Source: Shewanella algicola (GTDB lineage Bacteria > Pseudomonadota > Gammaproteobacteria > Enterobacterales > Shewanellaceae). From it: a DNA stretch of 64,000 bases. The stretch spans positions 1-64,000 of the forward strand of contig NZ_BMQI01000006.1 of the NCBI RefSeq assembly GCF_014648035.1, given 5' to 3'. The position numbers were made by a program, and so were the translations under genes. Below, one piece after another: positions 44,077 to 53,647 of the stretch. The number at the start of each line of letters is the position of its first letter. Position 1 is the stretch's first letter. The notes beneath the pieces were generated by a model. The model had not been told where the DNA came from, did not search any database, and saw nothing but the letters and a program-made list of their open reading frames with translations.

Positions 44077-44985
44077 GTGGATATTAAATTGCTTAATAGC
44101 TTTATCAGCGTGGCAGCACATCAAAGTTTTTCTGGCGCGGCGCGCGAGCTCAATACTGTGCAACCCGCCATTAGCCGGCATATTGCGATGCTGGAAGATG
44201 AACTTGGAGTATTGTTGTTTATTCGTAACTCGCGTGAAGTGATGATAACGACAGCAGGCGAGCAGTTACTGCATGATGCCAAACAGATTATTGCCTTGGC
44301 AGAAAAAGCAAAAAGCCAGGTAAAGCGAGCAGAGCAAGGGCAGGTGGGTGAATTAAACATTGCCTATTTAAGTTCTGCCTGCTTAAGTTTTATGGCGGAT
44401 CTTATTCGCAGTTACTCGCAGTTATACCCAGATGTGCATGTCAGCTTATTTGAGATGACCGCGACAGAACAAATAGAAGCATTTAAACAAAATAGTATTG
44501 ATGTGGGTTTTTCTCGGCCATTACCTGCAGGTATTCAAGATGAGTTTAGCAGTAAAGATATCTATATCGACAAGCTTGTGGCCGTTGTGGGAGCACATCA
44601 TCCTTTAGCACGATACACTCAAATCGCATTGAGCCAGTTACAGCAACAAAAATTAATTGTATTCCATCGAGATGAAGCCGTCGGCTTGTTTGATGACACT
44701 ATTATGTTGTGTAAACAAGCAGGGTTTTCAGCCAATATCGTGAGTCAGCCTCGGCATATGCAAACCTTATTAACCGAGGTGGCCGCAGGCTTAGGCGTCG
44801 CCATCGCGCCGTATTGTATTAGTAAATTATACAGCCAAGGTTGCCATTTTTTAACGCTTACTGATGCGCACAAATCCATTGCGACGCAGTTGCATGTCAA
44901 GTCAACCAATCACAGCGCCACGGTCGATGCCTTTGTGGCGCTAGTCATCGCTAATCAACCAAGCATTGCAAAAAGTATGGCCTAA
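44077..44985 (+). CDS. LysR-family transcriptional regulator
   Basis: A 302-residue regulator with N-terminal winged helix-turn-helix (LLNSFISVAAHQSFSGAARELN, cited as LLNSFISVA and SFSGAARELN) and a C-terminal substrate-binding domain. The start is GTG 44077, preceded by AGGGGTG. It is divergent from the peroxiredoxin-like gene, with a LysR-type palindrome between, so that gene is the probable target. Inducer unknown. Confidence 0.93.
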   Translation: MDIKLLNSFISVAAHQSFSGAARELNTVQPAISRHIAMLEDELGVLLFIRNSREVMITTAGEQLLHDAKQIIALAEKAKSQVKRAEQGQVGELNIAYLSSACLSFMADLIRSYSQLYPDVHVSLFEMTATEQIEAFKQNSIDVGFSRPLPAGIQDEFSSKDIYIDKLVAVVGAHHPLARYTQIALSQLQQQKLIVFHRDEAVGLFDDTIMLCKQAGFSANIVSQPRHMQTLLTEVAAGLGVAIAPYCISKLYSQGCHFLTLTDAHKSIATQLHVKSTNHSATVDAFVALVIANQPSIAKSMA

Positions 44986-45105
44986 TAAAAACTGGGGTGA
45001 TGTTGCTGTATGCTACTTATGCCCTAAAATAGCCTTATTGCCGATGGTTATCGGCATACTATCACGGCAATAATTACACGAATAAGCCAGAGGAAGGCAT
45101 TGATT

Positions 45106-46248
45106 ATGGACAAGGTTTTACCCCAAATTAGACGTTATTCTGAGCTTGATTGGTTACGGGTGATATTAATTTTCGCTGTTTTTTTGCATCATGTCTTTAT
45201 GCCATTCAATGGTGATGGCTGGCATGTTATGAATAATGAGTCCAGCACAGTGCTTGACGATATTATGGTTTATTTTGAACAGCTTAGGCTGCAAGCGTTA
45301 TTTTTTATTGCAGGGGCAGGTAGTTTATTATTACTGCAAAAAATGTCTGCAAAGTCATTTATGATCAGTAAATTTCATCGGTTATTTATACCATTATTGG
45401 TGGGGATGATATTGATTGTACCGCCGCAAAACTATTTCGAAAATATCGCCGATTATGAGTCATTGTTATCGGCTTATAGCCAACTTATGTGGTCGTTTGA
45501 TAACAATCATTTATGGTTTATCGAATTTCTGCTGATATTTATGTTACTGGCTATACCGTTTAAATGCTTTTTAGATGGCGCAACGGGGACTGTGTGGCTT
45601 AAATGGCTTGAACGCCTGAGTCAGTCGCCTTATGGATTATTATCGTTAGGGCTGGTGTTGGTCATAGTGAGAGGGTTGGCAAAATACTTAATGCCTGATG
45701 ACAGCCATCATATTGAAAACCTATCATTGAGTTTATTTTATCTGTTTTTCTTTTTAGCAGGCATGAGCTTTATATACAGCGGACAGGTTTGGCAAACATT
45801 AGCTTTGCATCGTCGCACCTACTTAATCAGTCTACTCATTAGCACGTTACTCTTTTATGCATATTATTATTCGCCAGACTTAAGCCCGTATTTGTCATTA
45901 ACGGCTCGGTGGCAAATTTGGTGGTGGGTGTGCACCATGGTGTCATGGTCGGGTTTATTAACCATGGTAGGGTTTGCCAGTGCGTACATTAACAGAACAC
46001 CAACCTGGCTACAGCAAACCAATGAACTCATTTACCCATTTTATATTTTGCATCAAACTGTCATTGTGATGTTGGCGTTTTATATCGTGCAGTGGCAGGC
46101 GGGAATAATGATTAAATCGCTCAGTTTACTTGTTAGCGCCTTTATTATTTGTGTAGCACTGTGTTATTGGGTCATAAAACCTTTTAACCTGATGCGCTAT
46201 TTATTTGGCCTAAAAAAACTTAACCCTCGTGGGCCAGAAACTCAATAA
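45106..46248 (+). CDS. Acyltransferase family 3 membrane protein
   Basis: A 380-residue protein with ten or so membrane helices and the family N-terminus RYSELDWLRVILIFAVFLHHVF containing the catalytic His (LHHVF), cited in parts because the stretch is long. Acyltransferase-3 proteins acylate surface polysaccharides or other exported substrates. ATG 45106 follows GAGGAAGG; a TTG six bases earlier is too close to that site. Its 3' end overlaps the HD-GYP gene on the opposite strand by 29 bases. Confidence 0.88.
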   Translation: MDKVLPQIRRYSELDWLRVILIFAVFLHHVFMPFNGDGWHVMNNESSTVLDDIMVYFEQLRLQALFFIAGAGSLLLLQKMSAKSFMISKFHRLFIPLLVGMILIVPPQNYFENIADYESLLSAYSQLMWSFDNNHLWFIEFLLIFMLLAIPFKCFLDGATGTVWLKWLERLSQSPYGLLSLGLVLVIVRGLAKYLMPDDSHHIENLSLSLFYLFFFLAGMSFIYSGQVWQTLALHRRTYLISLLISTLLFYAYYYSPDLSPYLSLTARWQIWWWVCTMVSWSGLLTMVGFASAYINRTPTWLQQTNELIYPFYILHQTVIVMLAFYIVQWQAGIMIKSLSLLVSAFIICVALCYWVIKPFNLMRYLFGLKKLNPRGPETQ

Positions 46249-47437
46249 TTTGTTCCATATTGAGATTGTAATCGTCAGCTCGAACGCACTTGACAATTAA
46301 ATCGTCGGTGACAGTCGCCAGGTCAATTTTCTGGCCAACTTCAAAGTGATCCGGCTTTAAATGATAAAAGGGTTTGACTAATGGGCGGATAGGATCTTTA
46401 GTGTTGTGACCTTGTACAATGGCCAATCTGTTGGATTCTAACTGCACCACTGCGCCGACAGGGTAAACCCCCATACAGCGGATAAATTCGTCGACTAAAT
46501 CTTTGTCGAGTTCATTTTTGTCTGCCAAGGCTCGCAATATGCTAAAGGCTTTAACCTGAGCATAACCTTCTTTATAGCAACGGTGTGATGTCAGCGCATC
46601 GAAAATGTCGCAAATACTGATCATTCTGCCATATATGGTAATTTTTTCAGCAGGGACGCCAAAAGGATAGCCTTCACCGTTGAGTTTTTCATGATGTAAG
46701 CTAGCGACTTCTAGACTTAATGGACTGATCCCCGGTGTGCTTTTCATGATCTCAATCGAATAACTGGCATGAGTCTTCATAATATGGAACTCATCTTCAG
46801 TCAGTCTATCGGGTTTATTTAAAATCCGGTCAGGGATCATGATTTTACCCACATCATGCAAAAATGCGCCAACCGCTAATTGATTAACAATGTCCTTGTC
46901 GATTTTTTTATACACCGCAAACATGGTCATCAATACTGATACTGATACCGAATGCTCCAATAAATATTCGTCTTTATTGCGGATGTTAATCACGCACGAC
47001 AGGGCGTTGGGGTTGTTAAAAATCAGGTCGGTTGATTCAGTGGTAATTTTTTGTACCGGATCCATGTCTAATGGCAAACCATGTTGCGCATTATGAAACA
47101 GCTTTTTTTGAATATCTTTTGATTCGTTAAATACCTGGCGCGCTCTAACGATTTCTTGATTAAAGAAATTAGGTTTGGTTATTGGGCGTGCGGGTGATAC
47201 TTGTTGAGGTTGCTTAACCGTTGGTCGGCTGACTTCTGGCTGAGTTTGTTCGTCAATGATTACAGCTTTACTCGTATCAATTAATAATTTAGTAACCGAT
47301 TTACGTTTTAATGCCTCAATAACACGTTCACTTTTAAGCACGCCTGGCTTAGTCAGTGTAAATGTATCTTTAGGCTCGGTGATCTCGACCACATACATCC
47401 CAACTTGTACGTCAGTAATGTCATGTTCAATCAGCAT
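46220..47437 (-). CDS. HD-GYP c-di-GMP phosphodiesterase with DUF3391
   Basis: A 405-residue cytoplasmic protein. The N-terminal DUF3391 (about 1-130) is followed by an HD-GYP domain with AFLHDVGKIMIPD (HD metal site) and HHEKLNGEGYPFG (HHExxDGxGYP family motif; the variant has GEGYP). It should linearise c-di-GMP. Gene end overlaps the acyltransferase gene tail-to-tail, so antisense interference is possible. Confidence 0.9.
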   Translation of the reverse strand: MLIEHDITDVQVGMYVVEITEPKDTFTLTKPGVLKSERVIEALKRKSVTKLLIDTSKAVIIDEQTQPEVSRPTVKQPQQVSPARPITKPNFFNQEIVRARQVFNESKDIQKKLFHNAQHGLPLDMDPVQKITTESTDLIFNNPNALSCVINIRNKDEYLLEHSVSVSVLMTMFAVYKKIDKDIVNQLAVGAFLHDVGKIMIPDRILNKPDRLTEDEFHIMKTHASYSIEIMKSTPGISPLSLEVASLHHEKLNGEGYPFGVPAEKITIYGRMISICDIFDALTSHRCYKEGYAQVKAFSILRALADKNELDKDLVDEFIRCMGVYPVGAVVQLESNRLAIVQGHNTKDPIRPLVKPFYHLKPDHFEVGQKIDLATVTDDLIVKCVRADDYNLNMEQIIEFLAHEG

Positions 47438-47846
47438 AGATCGGTTCCTTGAGGCTATTAATCAACATCAAATATATCAATGACTTTGTCTCTATATGTG
47501 TACGCTATGTTACAAGATAACTCATTTGATAAAGTAATATAAGCGAAATTTTACGAGGTTACGTGAGCTTTTAAACAAAACTCAAAAAGCATGATTTAGT
47601 GATGTAGGACAGTAGTATTGAGCAACATTTTTTGAGTTTATGCTGATTTATGCAAGAGATCCATCAGCTTTGAATAATTGTAATTTGATTGTGTGTTTTT
47701 TGTTCATAAAATCCAATTAGTATTATTAATACAGTTGTTTAATGATACTAAGGTCTCTTAATATTCAGGTGCTTTTGAATTAATATATTCCTAATCGCTT
47801 AAGAAAATGAATAAGCATCAAGTGTTAGCAATTCATACTCAACGTC
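47438..47846. other. 409-base intergenic region
   Basis: Contains the promoter side of the HD-GYP gene and the decayed upstream flank of a LysR pseudogene. AT-rich, no terminator or credible gene; possible remains of the lost HTH-coding part of the pseudogene were not recognisable. Confidence 0.35.
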
Positions 47847-48339
47847 GTGGTGTATTTTGTTAGCTTGAGTATTGAGCAATTGGCTGACTCGTCATACATT
47901 TGTAAAAAAGTGGCGCCAATCAATATCGCGATTATGGCTTCACTAGATTATCTTGTTGCACGTGGCCTACCTAAAGCCCCGACTGAATTACAGCATCATC
48001 ACTATATGAAGTATGTATTTTCTGATGATGCAATGCTATTTTTAGGGTTTGACAACATGCATCATGCTGTTGATTTTAATGACAATTTAATTGCCAATAA
48101 TGGTTGGTTGCTGGTCAATACGGATATTAGGCGGCGGTATTGTCATTCAACCAACGTTTATTGCAGGTAAAGCGTTAGCCGAAGGTAAATTAGTCCGTAT
48201 TTTACAAGGTTATTAACCTAAGCCTGTCTGTTTGTATATGATGTATGCAAATCGGCAATATTTAGTGCCTAAAGTGGCCTGTTTTATTGAGTTTGTTAGC
48301 CAATATTACTCAACGCCGCCATCCTGGGACCAAGTGTAA
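47847..48339 (+). pseudogene. Broken LysR-family regulator gene
   Basis: Frame 1 from 47847 encodes EQLADSSYICKKVAPINIAI and a region typical of a LysR substrate-binding domain (ICKKVAP, ASLDYLVARGLPKAPTEL). Near 48115-48125 the frame shifts, and ILGGGIVIQPTFIAG with KALAEGKLVRILQGY follows in another frame. An in-frame TAA at 48214-48216 interrupts it, and NRQYLVPKVACFIEFVSQYY continues to 48337. The helix-turn-helix part is missing. An intact LysR gene begins 38 bases downstream, so this may be a decayed neighbour or duplicate. Confidence 0.85.
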
Positions 48340-48377
48340 AATCGGCGTTAACAGCTTTTATTTTTAAGGAATTTATT

Positions 48378-49340
48378 ATGTCTTTGACTAATCAGCTTGG
48401 GTTATTTGTTGATGTTGTACAACAGGGATCGTTTGCCAAGGCGGCATTGTTGCACGACATGGATAATTCGGCATTGTCGAAACAAATTAAAAAACTCGAG
48501 TCGACACTCGGTGTGCAGCTGCTTAATCGCTCTACACGTTCATTTGCGTTAACCTCAGCGGGAGAAGAAATTCTCACCCAAGCGCATATTTTACAAAATA
48601 CCTTAGATGATATTCAAAACATTGCTGACTCGTACCAGTCTGAACCTAAAGGGATTATTCGAATAACCTCGTCCATCTTTTTTGGTCAACATTATTTGCA
48701 GCCGGTGATTAGTCAGTTTATGAAACGTTATCCTCATGTCAAAGTGACGCTGTCTTTAGATGACCGTAAAGCCGATATTATTTCAGATCATTTTGATGTG
48801 GCTTTTAGGATGGGACACTTAGCGGAGTCGAATTTAATTGCCAAAAAAATCGCCAAAACTCACTTTGCAATAGTGGCCTCCAAAGATTTTATTGAGCGTT
48901 ATGGTATGCCAACCACGCCAGAACAGCTGATAACCCTGCCAGCGGTTATTTATAGCAATGGTGAATCGTCCATAGATGTGATGCGATTAAGTATGCAACC
49001 TCATGGTGAGCAGTTTAAAAACTATAAGATGCAAGGTAATTTAAAAGTCAGTGATGTCAGTTCGATGATTGCCGCGGTGGCAGATGGTTTGGGCTATACC
49101 TTGATTGATTTATTTAACTTAGAAAAGCCGATTGCGGAATTCAATTTAATGCCGTTGTTAACTGACTATAGTTTGTCGACAATGGATACCGGCATTTATG
49201 CTGTGTATCCACATCGTAAACAAACGTTATTGGTCAGTGAGTTTATAAAGGCGGTGCAAAACTATATTGGCACGCCACCTTTTTGGTTATCGCACATACC
49301 TGATTATCAGCAGCTTTACAAAGGTTCAAGTAATGGATAA
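48378..49340 (+). CDS. LysR-family transcriptional regulator
   Basis: A 320-residue regulator with an N-terminal winged helix (SFAKAALLHDMDNSALSKQIKKLE, cited as SFAKAALL and NSALSKQIKKLE) and LysR substrate domain. ATG 48378 follows AAGGA. It is convergent with the DUF1330 gene and lies immediately downstream of a LysR pseudogene. Its target may be the DUF1330-ABM-MDR run on the minus strand, though no operator is seen. CrgA/AphB-like subgroup by style. Confidence 0.92.
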   Translation: MSLTNQLGLFVDVVQQGSFAKAALLHDMDNSALSKQIKKLESTLGVQLLNRSTRSFALTSAGEEILTQAHILQNTLDDIQNIADSYQSEPKGIIRITSSIFFGQHYLQPVISQFMKRYPHVKVTLSLDDRKADIISDHFDVAFRMGHLAESNLIAKKIAKTHFAIVASKDFIERYGMPTTPEQLITLPAVIYSNGESSIDVMRLSMQPHGEQFKNYKMQGNLKVSDVSSMIAAVADGLGYTLIDLFNLEKPIAEFNLMPLLTDYSLSTMDTGIYAVYPHRKQTLLVSEFIKAVQNYIGTPPFWLSHIPDYQQLYKGSSNG

Positions 49341-49349
49341 ATATTACAA

Positions 49350-49655
49350 TTACTGCGCTAAACCGTCGACAATATATTGATTAATATTATCAGTAGCGGC
49401 TAAACGAATAGCTTTAGCGGGGGCGTATTCAGGGTCGTCTAACCACACCTTTGCCGCTTGAGAATTTGGAAATTGGATGATCACTTTTATTTGGCCTTGT
49501 TGACCGATAATATCAATTCCAGAGTCGCTTGCAGCAAGAATGGTACCACCATGTTTGGCAACAGTACTTGCTGTAATTGCATTTGAACCTGGATTGTATT
49601 TTGCGTACAAGTTCTGATCTACAACATCATAATTAATGATAAAAAATGCACTCAT
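49350..49655 (-). CDS. DUF1330 family protein
   Basis: A 101-residue ferredoxin-like alpha/beta protein with the pattern IINYDVVDQNLYAKY near the start and VIIQFPNSQAAKVWLDDPEY in the middle, typical of DUF1330. It shares the dimeric alpha/beta-barrel fold with the ABM-domain protein encoded next upstream (gap 13 bases), so the two are co-transcribed. Function unknown. Confidence 0.85.
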   Translation of the reverse strand: MSAFFIINYDVVDQNLYAKYNPGSNAITASTVAKHGGTILAASDSGIDIIGQQGQIKVIIQFPNSQAAKVWLDDPEYAPAKAIRLAATDNINQYIVDGLAQ

Positions 49656-49668
49656 TAAAGATCTCCTA

Positions 49669-50295
49669 TTATTCGGTTATTTCACTGACAAAATTCATAT
49701 ATTGTTGCATATCACCTACAACGGCTTGTTCCATTATTGCCCCAGTAATTTTGGCGTAAGGTTGATTGAAATGAATATCCCATACATCAGACTCTTTACG
49801 CCAATGCTCATAAACTACTAAGGTGTTGTCATCATCTTGAACGGTGTAAAGGTCAAATAATAAATTACCATTTTCTTGACGAGTGTGCTGAATATGGTCT
49901 TCAAACTGTGTCATGAGAGGTTGGCGAAATTCAGAATGAATTGGGAAAATAAAGAAAATTGAAAATATATCATCTTCAGGATTGGCTGGTGTCATCGCAA
50001 CCGGGTAAGGCTTGGTGTCGTTTACTTTATACACTTGTGGGGCAGTGTCTAATGTGTCACCTAATAACGTAATAAAATCTTGGGTATAAGGTTGGTTTTT
50101 ATGAAACTCAAATGCGGTCGCATCTTGCCAACGTTCATAAGCAAAGAAAATATTCGGGTTGGTGTTATCAACAAAAATAGCCATATCAGTATTACCCTTT
50201 TCTTTACGGGTGCCATTCTTGTTGGTGATTAATGCATCTTTAAAGCGCTGTTGATATTGTGGCTTTACGGTAAATTTAATTATTTGCGTTAACAT
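49669..50295 (-). CDS. Tandem antibiotic-biosynthesis-monooxygenase-domain protein
   Basis: A 208-residue protein with two ABM (dimeric alpha/beta barrel) domains (about 1-95 and 105-205). Motifs FFAYERWQDATAFEFHKNQPY and LVVYEHWRKESDVWDIHFNQPY show the duplicated pattern, with Trp and His of each active groove; given here as FAYERWQD and VYEHWRKE. ATG 50295 is preferred because GGAG lies six bases upstream. Such proteins oxidise quinone-like substrates or act as quinol-oxidising enzymes (YgiN type). Co-directional with DUF1330 and MDR genes. Confidence 0.85.
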   Translation of the reverse strand: MLTQIIKFTVKPQYQQRFKDALITNKNGTRKEKGNTDMAIFVDNTNPNIFFAYERWQDATAFEFHKNQPYTQDFITLLGDTLDTAPQVYKVNDTKPYPVAMTPANPEDDIFSIFFIFPIHSEFRQPLMTQFEDHIQHTRQENGNLLFDLYTVQDDDNTLVVYEHWRKESDVWDIHFNQPYAKITGAIMEQAVVGDMQQYMNFVSEITE

Positions 50296-50434
50296 GCAAT
50301 GCTCCAAATTTATAATATAGTTGCTGAATCTAGTGTTGATATCGATAAGCACTTTAGAGATCGTAACGATGATAAAGAGTGCTTCAAAGGAGTCAGACTC
50401 CGATTATTTTTTCAGATAAACCCGTTCGTCATCA

Positions 50435-51442
50435 TTAAAAACCCGCTAAAACAATTTTACCTTTAGCTTGCTGGGTCTCTAGACGTTGGTGGGCTCGACG
50501 TAAATTGTCGGCATTAATCACACCATAATGTTCGCCAACCGTGGTTTTGATTTGGCCGTTATCGATTAATGTCGCAACATCGTTTAGCAGTTGATATTGT
50601 GCTTGCATGTCATCGGTCTTAAACAAAGAGCGAGTGAACATGAGCTCCCAGTGTATAGAAATGCTCTTCATTTTAAATGGCACTACGTTTAAGGTTTCTG
50701 GGTCATCAATTAACGCAAATTGACCTTGAGGCTTAAGCACTTTTTCAATTTCTTCAATGTGCTCAGAGGTGTTATTTAAACTCACCACATAGTTGACTAA
50801 TGGCAACTGTTTTTCGACAAACTGTTCACTCAATTTATAACGATGATTAATAATATGATCAGCGCCTAAGTCTTGTAACCATGACACGGTTTCTGGGCGT
50901 GATGCCGTGGCAATAATGTTCAGCTTGGTCAGCTTTTTAAGTAGCTGAACCATAATAGAGCCAACGCCACCGGCAGCACCAATCACTAAAATATTTTTGT
51001 TGGCATTGTCTTTATCCACGTTAAGGCGGTCAAACAATAACTCCCATGCGGTAATAGCAGTCAATGGCAAAGCAGCGGCTTCGTCAAAAGACAATGTTTT
51101 CGGCATATGGCCCACAATGCGCTCATCCACTAACTGAAATTCTGCATTGCTGCCTGCACGGCTAATATCGCCGGCATACCACACTTTGTCACCAGGCTTG
51201 AATAAACTCACATTGTCACCAACAGACTTAACAATACCAGTTGCGTCAAAGCCTAATATTTTCCATTCACCTTCTGGTGCTGGCATACCTTGGCGAATTT
51301 TAAAGTCGGCAGGGTTTACGGATATTGCTTTCACCTCAACTAAAATGTCGTGACCTGTTGCTACAGGAGTGTCTAATTGAATATCTTGAAGCGATAATGG
51401 ATCGTTAACCGGTAAGTTTTGTTGATATGCAATGGCTTTCAT
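50435..51442 (-). CDS. Zinc-independent MDR (quinone oxidoreductase/crotonase-type) dehydrogenase
   Basis: A 335-residue medium-chain dehydrogenase/reductase. The NADP-binding turn is VIGAAGGVGSIMVQ; the N-terminal GroES-like domain shows EVKAISVNPADFKIRQG. No zinc-binding Cys cluster is visible, pointing to the ZADH/quinone reductase group (QorA-like). ATG 51442 is chosen because GAGAG precedes it; upstream residues do not resemble the family. Divergent from an AraC regulator 242 bases away, which may control it. Confidence 0.9.
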   Translation of the reverse strand: MKAIAYQQNLPVNDPLSLQDIQLDTPVATGHDILVEVKAISVNPADFKIRQGMPAPEGEWKILGFDATGIVKSVGDNVSLFKPGDKVWYAGDISRAGSNAEFQLVDERIVGHMPKTLSFDEAAALPLTAITAWELLFDRLNVDKDNANKNILVIGAAGGVGSIMVQLLKKLTKLNIIATASRPETVSWLQDLGADHIINHRYKLSEQFVEKQLPLVNYVVSLNNTSEHIEEIEKVLKPQGQFALIDDPETLNVVPFKMKSISIHWELMFTRSLFKTDDMQAQYQLLNDVATLIDNGQIKTTVGEHYGVINADNLRRAHQRLETQQAKGKIVLAGF

Positions 51443-51684
51443 AATGGACTCTCTTACTGATGAAAAAATTAAAGGCAACAGGTTGTGCTTATCGCCGTTG
51501 ATGGCACCATTATCCAAATTTAGCGGGGGACAAACAGAGTCATTAGAACCAATGATTATGGATTTAAATGTCCATAATAAATACCGGTTTATGTTTATTG
51601 TCAGTGTTAATGATTGTTTTCGAGAATGGATAAAGCGTAAAATAACCCAACTAAACGTCGTTTAATTGAAATGTTGAGTGTTGT

Positions 51685-52554
51685 ATGGCCATTCCTAATA
51701 TTGGTTTTAATCACCATAAAACTAATCAGGCAGAACTTGAGATCATTGAACTGTCTAATTTGTATACTCGCTCTATGATAGGACATGATCCTCAAGTCCC
51801 GCATCGCGTGTCATTTTTTATGCTGGTTTATATTGAACTTGGTGAGGGCGAACATATGGTCGATTTTAACCATTATCGCTTTGGGCCGGGTTCATTGATT
51901 TTTGTGCAGCGCGAACAAGTGCATAGCTTTGATTTTTCGGGGCAACCTCAAGGTAAGGTAATACTGTTTACCCAGGCTTTCTTAGATAAAGTGCATGCCA
52001 ATATGCGCTTACCTAACTACACGCCTACACATTTAAATCAGCAGCATAACCCTATATTGCAGTTAGACAGCACTCACCATGCACGCAGTCATATTTTAAT
52101 TGATCAAATTCAAACTGAAATAAACACACCGGCCTCAGAACCGCTTATTGTCATGTATTTATTTTCGGCTTTAGCCTTGTTATTGCATCGTTTACGTCCG
52201 GCATTAAGCCACGACAATTTATCGGCTGAACAAAGTAGCAAGTTGGCACGTTTTTTCAGTTTAATGCAGCAGCATGTACAACAAGTGCGCGATGCTAATT
52301 GGTATGCAGGCAAAATCCATACAACCTATAAAACCCTCAATCAAATCTGCAAACTGGCTACAGGCTTAACCGCCAAACAGATGATAGATGCCTACACCAT
52401 TGTTGAAATAAAGCGTCGCCTTGTGGTGAGCAAAAACACGACTCAACAATTAGCCAATGATTTTGGCTTTGAAGACAGCAGTAACTTTGTTAAATACTTT
52501 AAAAATCAAACCGAACTGACCCCAAGCCAATTTATAAAACACCATTTGTCTTAA
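51685..52554 (+). CDS. AraC-family transcriptional regulator
   Basis: A 289-residue regulator with an N-terminal cupin-like sensor (RFGPGSLIFVQREQVHSFDF) and C-terminal AraC double helix-turn-helix (about 195-289; ending QLANDFGFEDSSNFVKYFK). It faces the MDR gene across a 242-base gap and lies 96 bases upstream of the SnoaL gene, both plausible targets. Confidence 0.92.
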   Translation: MAIPNIGFNHHKTNQAELEIIELSNLYTRSMIGHDPQVPHRVSFFMLVYIELGEGEHMVDFNHYRFGPGSLIFVQREQVHSFDFSGQPQGKVILFTQAFLDKVHANMRLPNYTPTHLNQQHNPILQLDSTHHARSHILIDQIQTEINTPASEPLIVMYLFSALALLLHRLRPALSHDNLSAEQSSKLARFFSLMQQHVQQVRDANWYAGKIHTTYKTLNQICKLATGLTAKQMIDAYTIVEIKRRLVVSKNTTQQLANDFGFEDSSNFVKYFKNQTELTPSQFIKHHLS

Positions 52555-52650
52555 AAGGTTCGACTTTGACCATTTTAAGGCTCATTTACACTCTACTGAC
52601 AAACTGGTGAGCCTTATAAACTGTCCTCATTGAAACCAGAGGACTTATCC

Positions 52651-53571
52651 ATGAATACCATTACTAACAAAATCATCGCAGTTAACAGCATTTCAGCAGC
52701 GCGTAAATCTATTATCAGTGCACTTGTTACGAGTGTACTATTGGGTGGAGCTTTAGTGTCTGGCAACAGCGTTGCCGCAACCGAAAAATCACAAGCTGAA
52801 ATAAGCTATAAGCAACAAGTGGTAGAGTTAGTCAGCAGTATTGAAACGGGCGACCCAGCGCCGATTGGTTATATCAACCCTAGCAAATACATTCAGCATA
52901 ACTTAGGGGTTGCTGATGGCTTAGCTGGGTTTGGTGCGGTAATACAGCAGTTACCTAAAGGCAGCGCAAAAGCTCAGGTTAAGCGTGCATTCCAAGACGG
53001 TAACTTTGTGGTTACGCACACCGAATATAACTTTTTTGGCCCAAAAGCAGGCTTTGATATTTTCCGCTTTGAAGACGGTAAAATTGTTGAACATTGGGAT
53101 AACCTACAAACCATCGCCGCTGCAAATCCAAGTGGTCATAGCCAGTTTGACGGTGCAACAGCAGTGACGGATTTGGACAAAACCGAGCAAAATAAAACCT
53201 TAGTGGCCGATTTTGTAAACACCATTTTGATCAAAGGTGATATGGCCAAAATAGGTCAATTTATTGGTAGCGAAGATACCGATTATATTCAGCATAACCC
53301 GAATATTGGCGACGGCTTAAGTGGCCTAGGCAAAGCCTTAGGCGAGCTCACTAAAATGGACATGCCAATGGTAGTAAAAAACAACCATAAAATACTTGGC
53401 GAAGGTAACTTTGTGTTGTCGATTAGCGAAGGCACATTCATGCAGCAACATGTGGCATTTTATGATTTGTTCCGTGTTGAAAATAACATGATTGTGGAAC
53501 ATTGGGACACCATTGAAACCATTCCGGCTCAAACGGACTGGAAAAACAGTAACGGTAAATTTGGTTTTTAA
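52651..53571 (+). CDS. Exported tandem SnoaL/NTF2-like protein
   Basis: A 306-residue protein. Signal peptide with a hydrophobic core (SALVTSVLLGGALVSG) and a likely AxA cleavage after SVAA. Two SnoaL-like domains follow (about 55-165 and 175-300), each with the IQHN and EHWD-type motif (KYIQHNLG, HWDNLQTI; YIQHNPN, HWDTIETI). These folds bind small hydrophobic ligands. ATG 52651 is chosen over TTG 52630 because AGAGGA is well spaced for it. Bidirectional terminator at 53601. Confidence 0.88.
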   Translation: MNTITNKIIAVNSISAARKSIISALVTSVLLGGALVSGNSVAATEKSQAEISYKQQVVELVSSIETGDPAPIGYINPSKYIQHNLGVADGLAGFGAVIQQLPKGSAKAQVKRAFQDGNFVVTHTEYNFFGPKAGFDIFRFEDGKIVEHWDNLQTIAAANPSGHSQFDGATAVTDLDKTEQNKTLVADFVNTILIKGDMAKIGQFIGSEDTDYIQHNPNIGDGLSGLGKALGELTKMDMPMVVKNNHKILGEGNFVLSISEGTFMQQHVAFYDLFRVENNMIVEHWDTIETIPAQTDWKNSNGKFGF

Positions 53572-53600
53572 TCGCCAATGAGTTGTGTACTGCATTTTAT

Positions 53601-53636
53601 AAAACACAGACCGTTTTTAGCTGCCTGTGTTTTTTT
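53601..53636. terminator. Bidirectional intrinsic terminator
   Basis: AAAACACAG (53601-53609) pairs with CTGTGTTTT (53625-53633), followed by more T residues to 53636. The A-rich left arm serves the minus-strand LysR gene that ends at 53648. Confidence 0.88.
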
Positions 53637-53647
53637 ATGCGCATTGT

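Noticed and set aside
45039..45056. TGCCGAT-GGTT-ATCGGCA hairpin before the acyltransferase gene
   Set aside because: A perfect 7-bp stem, but with no T-run and no linked motif; too short to assign a function, though it may be a weak terminator for the upstream LysR gene.
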